From: an uncultured Porphyromonadaceae bacterium
GTDB lineage: Bacteria; Bacteroidota; Bacteroidia; Bacteroidales; Muribaculaceae
Assembly (NCBI GenBank): GCA_900546835.1
Contig: UREH01000101.1
Span: 1-8,494, forward strand
DNA length: 8,494 nucleotides
Direction of reading: 5' to 3'
Under the pieces are notes generated by a model. The model worked only from the letters and a program-made list of their open reading frames with translations, searched no databases and had not been told where the DNA came from. The number at the start of each line of letters is the position of its first letter. Within the stretch, counting starts at the first letter, position 1. The position numbers and the translations under genes were made by a program. Shown piece by piece: positions 6,567 to 8,494 of the stretch.

Positions 6567-7075
6567 AACCTAAGAAAATCATCATTCTGACGATTATAGT
6601 GCTATTTGGAATAATGGGTGCGACTGTCTGCTATCGTCATGACATAAGCTATAAACAAATATGCTGCATTAAGAATCCGGACAGTAGAGACAATGTCAAT
6701 ACTTTGTTCTATCCTTATGGATTCGCCCTGTTGCATGACAGCCTTTCTCTTCAATCATACCGTGCCATAAACGAGCGTACTTTACGTATTGCGGAGAATA
6801 TAGATCCATGGGATTTTGAAAAATATTCCTATCTGATAACCTACGGCAATAATGTGGAACGGCTGTCATACAGTTGGCTTGACACATTAATTTATGATGA
6901 GTCTCCCAGCTATGCCAAATGTTGGAAAGAAGGCAAACAATTACTGATTGTAGATTATCCGGGGTTCAATTACCGTCAACATTCACCTTTCAATGATAAC
7001 GAAATAAAAGGTAATGACAGCATATATGTCTATCGGCTACCACATTCACCTTTCTTACGTGGCTTGCAAGACTAA
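6563..7075 (+). CDS. Exported or membrane-anchored hypothetical protein
   Basis: This is a complete 170-residue protein of unknown function. I chose ATG 6563 over the ATG at 6542 because it gives the classic 4-base ATGA overlap with the upstream stop and places a clean export signal at the N-terminus: MKPKK, then the hydrophobic run IIILTIIVLFGIMGATVC (about residues 6-23). Cys23 is followed by Tyr rather than fitting a clear lipobox, so an uncleaved anchor or ordinary signal peptide is more likely than a lipoprotein. The rest is a soluble, tyrosine- and aspartate-rich domain, probably periplasmic, with segments such as PWDFEKYSYLITYG and KQLLIVDYPGFNYR. HSPF occurs twice near the end, encoded by a 13-base direct repeat (6979-6991 and 7042-7054). 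It is the last gene of the coupled trio and the only one with a sizeable extracytoplasmic domain. Confidence 0.75.
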   Translation: MKPKKIIILTIIVLFGIMGATVCYRHDISYKQICCIKNPDSRDNVNTLFYPYGFALLHDSLSLQSYRAINERTLRIAENIDPWDFEKYSYLITYGNNVERLSYSWLDTLIYDESPSYAKCWKEGKQLLIVDYPGFNYRQHSPFNDNEIKGNDSIYVYRLPHSPFLRGLQD

Positions 7076-7081
7076 TAACCA

Positions 7082-7107
7082 CAAAAATATTCAACAAAAA
7101 TATTCAA
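7082..7107 (+). repeat. Perfect 13-bp tandem duplication
   Basis: CAAAAATATTCAA occurs twice in direct tandem (7082-7094 and 7095-7107), starting six bases after the stop of the last trio gene. It may be simple replication slippage or a footprint at the border of the decayed region to its right. Two copies only, with no spacer, so it is not CRISPR-like. Confidence 0.85.
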
Positions 7108-7151
7108 GACTTATGTAGCGGAGACTCTTCAATGGTAAATCGGAATCATGC

Positions 7152-7223
7152 AATGGCAATAAGATCAAAACAGCGAGAATACTCTACATCAATCCTACGA
7201 CATTATATCGCAAGATGAAATAA
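7152..7223 (+). pseudogene. Remnant of a Fis-type helix-turn-helix (sigma-54 response-regulator C-terminus)
   Basis: One reading frame here gives 23 residues and then TAA at 7221-7223, including NGNKIKTARIL and INPTTLYRKMK. This matches the recognition-helix end of the Fis-type DNA-binding domain that closes NtrC-family sigma-54-dependent response regulators (family pattern N-x-x-K-A-A-x-x-L-G-I-x-x-x-T-L-Y-R-K). The usual Gly in the turn is Tyr here (ILYIN). Nothing upstream in any frame resembles the receiver or AAA+ domains, and the frame is not preceded by a start, so it is a decayed fragment. RteB-type regulators of Bacteroides conjugative transposons belong to this family, but origin from such an element is speculation. 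Recognition rests on a short motif. Confidence 0.5.
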
Positions 7224-7316
7224 TACAGTATAATGTAAAACCCATTAAATGATTGTTGCGAAAATAATTCTATGTAATTCCCTAAATTATATACACGAAA
7301 ATCCAAATAAAAAACT

Positions 7317-7324
7317 TATTTTTG
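7317..7324 (+). promoter_or_regulatory. Perfect -7 box TAnnTTTG, promoter remnant
   Basis: TATTTTTG matches the Bacteroidetes -7 consensus at all fixed positions and is followed by CA, as is frequent in these promoters. No TTTG lies at the expected -33 spacing. It points rightwards into a short orphan ORF and then into the antisense integrase pseudogene, so it was probably the promoter of a gene now lost. Confidence 0.4.
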
Positions 7325-7351
7325 CATTGAAGAAAAGCGTTTTTTGAATTG

Positions 7352-7432
7352 ATGCAAAATCAGGTCGAACAAAGCACCTCGCTCGTCTCTAAATCATTAC
7401 CTATTAAACCGCAAATTTTGGTAACTCATTAA
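7352..7432 (+). pseudogene. 26-codon orphan ORF, possible stub of a lost gene
   Basis: ATG at 7352 opens a 26-residue frame (beginning MQNQVEQSTSLVSK) that stops at TAA 7430-7432. It lies 27 bases after a perfect -7 box and ends just where recognisable integrase sequence starts on the other strand (from 7458). It may be the N-terminus of a gene cut off by the rearrangement that brought in the integrase fragment, or a meaningless short frame. No family is recognised. Confidence 0.25.
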
Positions 7433-8494
7433 CAGCAAGCCGATAAGAATTTGAATAATGCCTTAAGCAATGAAAAGTAATGTTCTTTTCTATGCCACAG
7501 GCTTTTGCCACATCTTTTAGATACTGGTTCATTTTCTGGTTGTTGAGGATGGGAAGTATATATCCTTTCTTACTTTGACCGCGATAGCGTTATATAAGCT
7601 CCATCGGTATGTCAAGAATGGGTACATTGACCGCAGTATCCGTCTTATGACGATGTGTCATTATCCATTGGTTGCCGTCAAAGGATGTTCGGATGTTCTC
7701 GGCACGAAGCAGTTTGAGGTCGATGTATGCGAGTCAGGTGTAGCAAGCAAACAGGAACACATCGCGTACTTGCGCCACACGCTTGGAGGGGATAGGTGTT
7801 TCACGGAGCATCTTCAGTTCATCCTCCGTCAGATACCCCCTGTCAACCCTTTTGAGCCGGATTTTGTAGTTGGCAAACGGATCTCCTTTGATATATCCAT
7901 TATTACGGGCACGGACTATTATCATCTTGAAGGTCTGGAGGAATTTCGCTGTCGTGTTCTCGTTGCATTGGCTGACAGTGCGCAGATAGCACTCCAGATC
8001 GGTGATGAACTTGTGGCCGATTTCCACGAGTGGAATATCCGAAAGGCTATATTTAGCTTTCAGGAATTCCTGCACACGGCGATAGCAGCGGACATACTTC
8101 TGCACAGTCGCTTTGCTCTTGCCTATTCCCGCAAGTGAGGCATATTCGTCCATGTATTCGCGGAATAACTGCATCAACGATTCTGTTCTCGCAGTTATAC
8201 CAAGAAACGAATTTCTTACTTTTTCGGCTGTCACCAGAGCGTCGTAACGCTCCAGTTCGTAGTAGTGGCTTCGGATAGCCGATTTCATATCCTCAAGTGT
8301 TCGATTGAGTTCTTTGTCGGCTTTCGATTTTCCTTTGACGCTGTTGGTGTCGGCATCCCAGCTATTCGGGTCTGCCGACAGCTTTGTGCTGAATACCGTG
8401 CGCTCGCCATTGGCGGTAATTCTCACCATTATGGCGCAGGTGCCGTCCTTGTTGACGTGATTTGTGCGCAGGTAAAAGCGGATGTTAAGATTGC
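7404..8494 (-). pseudogene. Tyrosine-recombinase integrase pseudogene, partial at window end
   Basis: Reading leftwards from 8494, the frame is open and begins inside an N-terminal arm-binding domain (IRFYLRTNHVNKDGT, then MVRITANGE at 8429). The core-binding SAM-like domain follows (for example LMQLFREYMDEYASL and FLQTFKMIIVRARNNGYIKG), then the catalytic domain. At VFLFACYT the expected Gly of TGLAYIDL is TGA (7734-7736). The same frame continues as recognisable integrase, including HKTDTAVNVPILDIPMELI, to a second stop TAA (7590-7592). It resumes as GYILPILNNQKMNQYL and reaches the catalytic HxxR box ITFHCLRH (7458-7472). After that, the LGH motif and the nucleophilic Tyr are missing and the frame ends at 7404. 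The 5' end lies beyond the window by perhaps ten codons. It belongs to the Bacteroidetes integrase family of conjugative and mobilizable elements and cannot make an active enzyme. Confidence 0.88.

Noticed and set aside
7734..7736. TGA read as glycine (alternative genetic code)
   Set aside because: The position fits Gly, but the mutase and two other genes end at TGA normally, and the integrase has a second stop (TAA) and a lost C-terminus. Pseudogene decay explains it better.
7575..8138. 187-codon + strand open frame over the integrase region
   Set aside because: It is the complement of clear integrase domains on the - strand and its own translation resembles nothing.

Overview
The window looks like a contig from an uncultured gut-type Bacteroidales (Bacteroidetes) bacterium, probably metagenome-derived. 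The evidence is the near absence of Shine-Dalgarno sequences, -7 boxes of the TAnnTTTG type, a solitary Bacteroidetes-type TonB-dependent outer-membrane protein, a secreted protein ending in the sorting-like tail common in this order, and a Bacteroidetes-type tyrosine recombinase. The first 38 bases are not genomic: they hold a Nextera/Tn5 read-1 sequencing adapter, so biological sequence starts near base 39. Genus cannot be fixed from what is visible.

Left part (39-5354), ordinary chromosomal genes, all on the + strand: a complete phosphohexomutase (100-1851) closed by a hairpin; a small secreted protein (2092-2679) closed by a second hairpin; a 570-base intergenic stretch with a perfect -7 box and a cluster of CGACAT half-sites; and a complete outer-membrane beta-barrel protein with a TonB-plug-like domain (3249-5354, using the internal start that exposes a signal peptide).

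Middle part (5355-7075), AT-richer accessory DNA. A repeat-rich leader (5488-5650) can fold into mutually exclusive hairpins. It precedes three tightly coupled genes for small unrecognised membrane or exported proteins. The first is split by a frameshift; the second starts in its stop codon (TAATG); the third overlaps the second by ATGA. The tight coupling suggests one functional unit of unknown role. A self-protection or immunity-type role is one guess and is not demonstrated.

Right part (7076-8494), decayed mobile DNA: a perfect 13-bp tandem duplication; a short remnant matching the C-terminal Fis-type helix-turn-helix of sigma-54 response regulators; a perfect -7 box followed by a 26-codon orphan ORF; and, on the - strand, a tyrosine-recombinase pseudogene with two in-frame stops and a lost C-terminal end, running off the right edge. 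The three-gene unit therefore sits beside the wreck of an integrated element. No intact novel system can be claimed. The best candidates for a second look are the alternative-hairpin leader with its coupled gene trio, and the CGACAT cluster before the outer-membrane gene.
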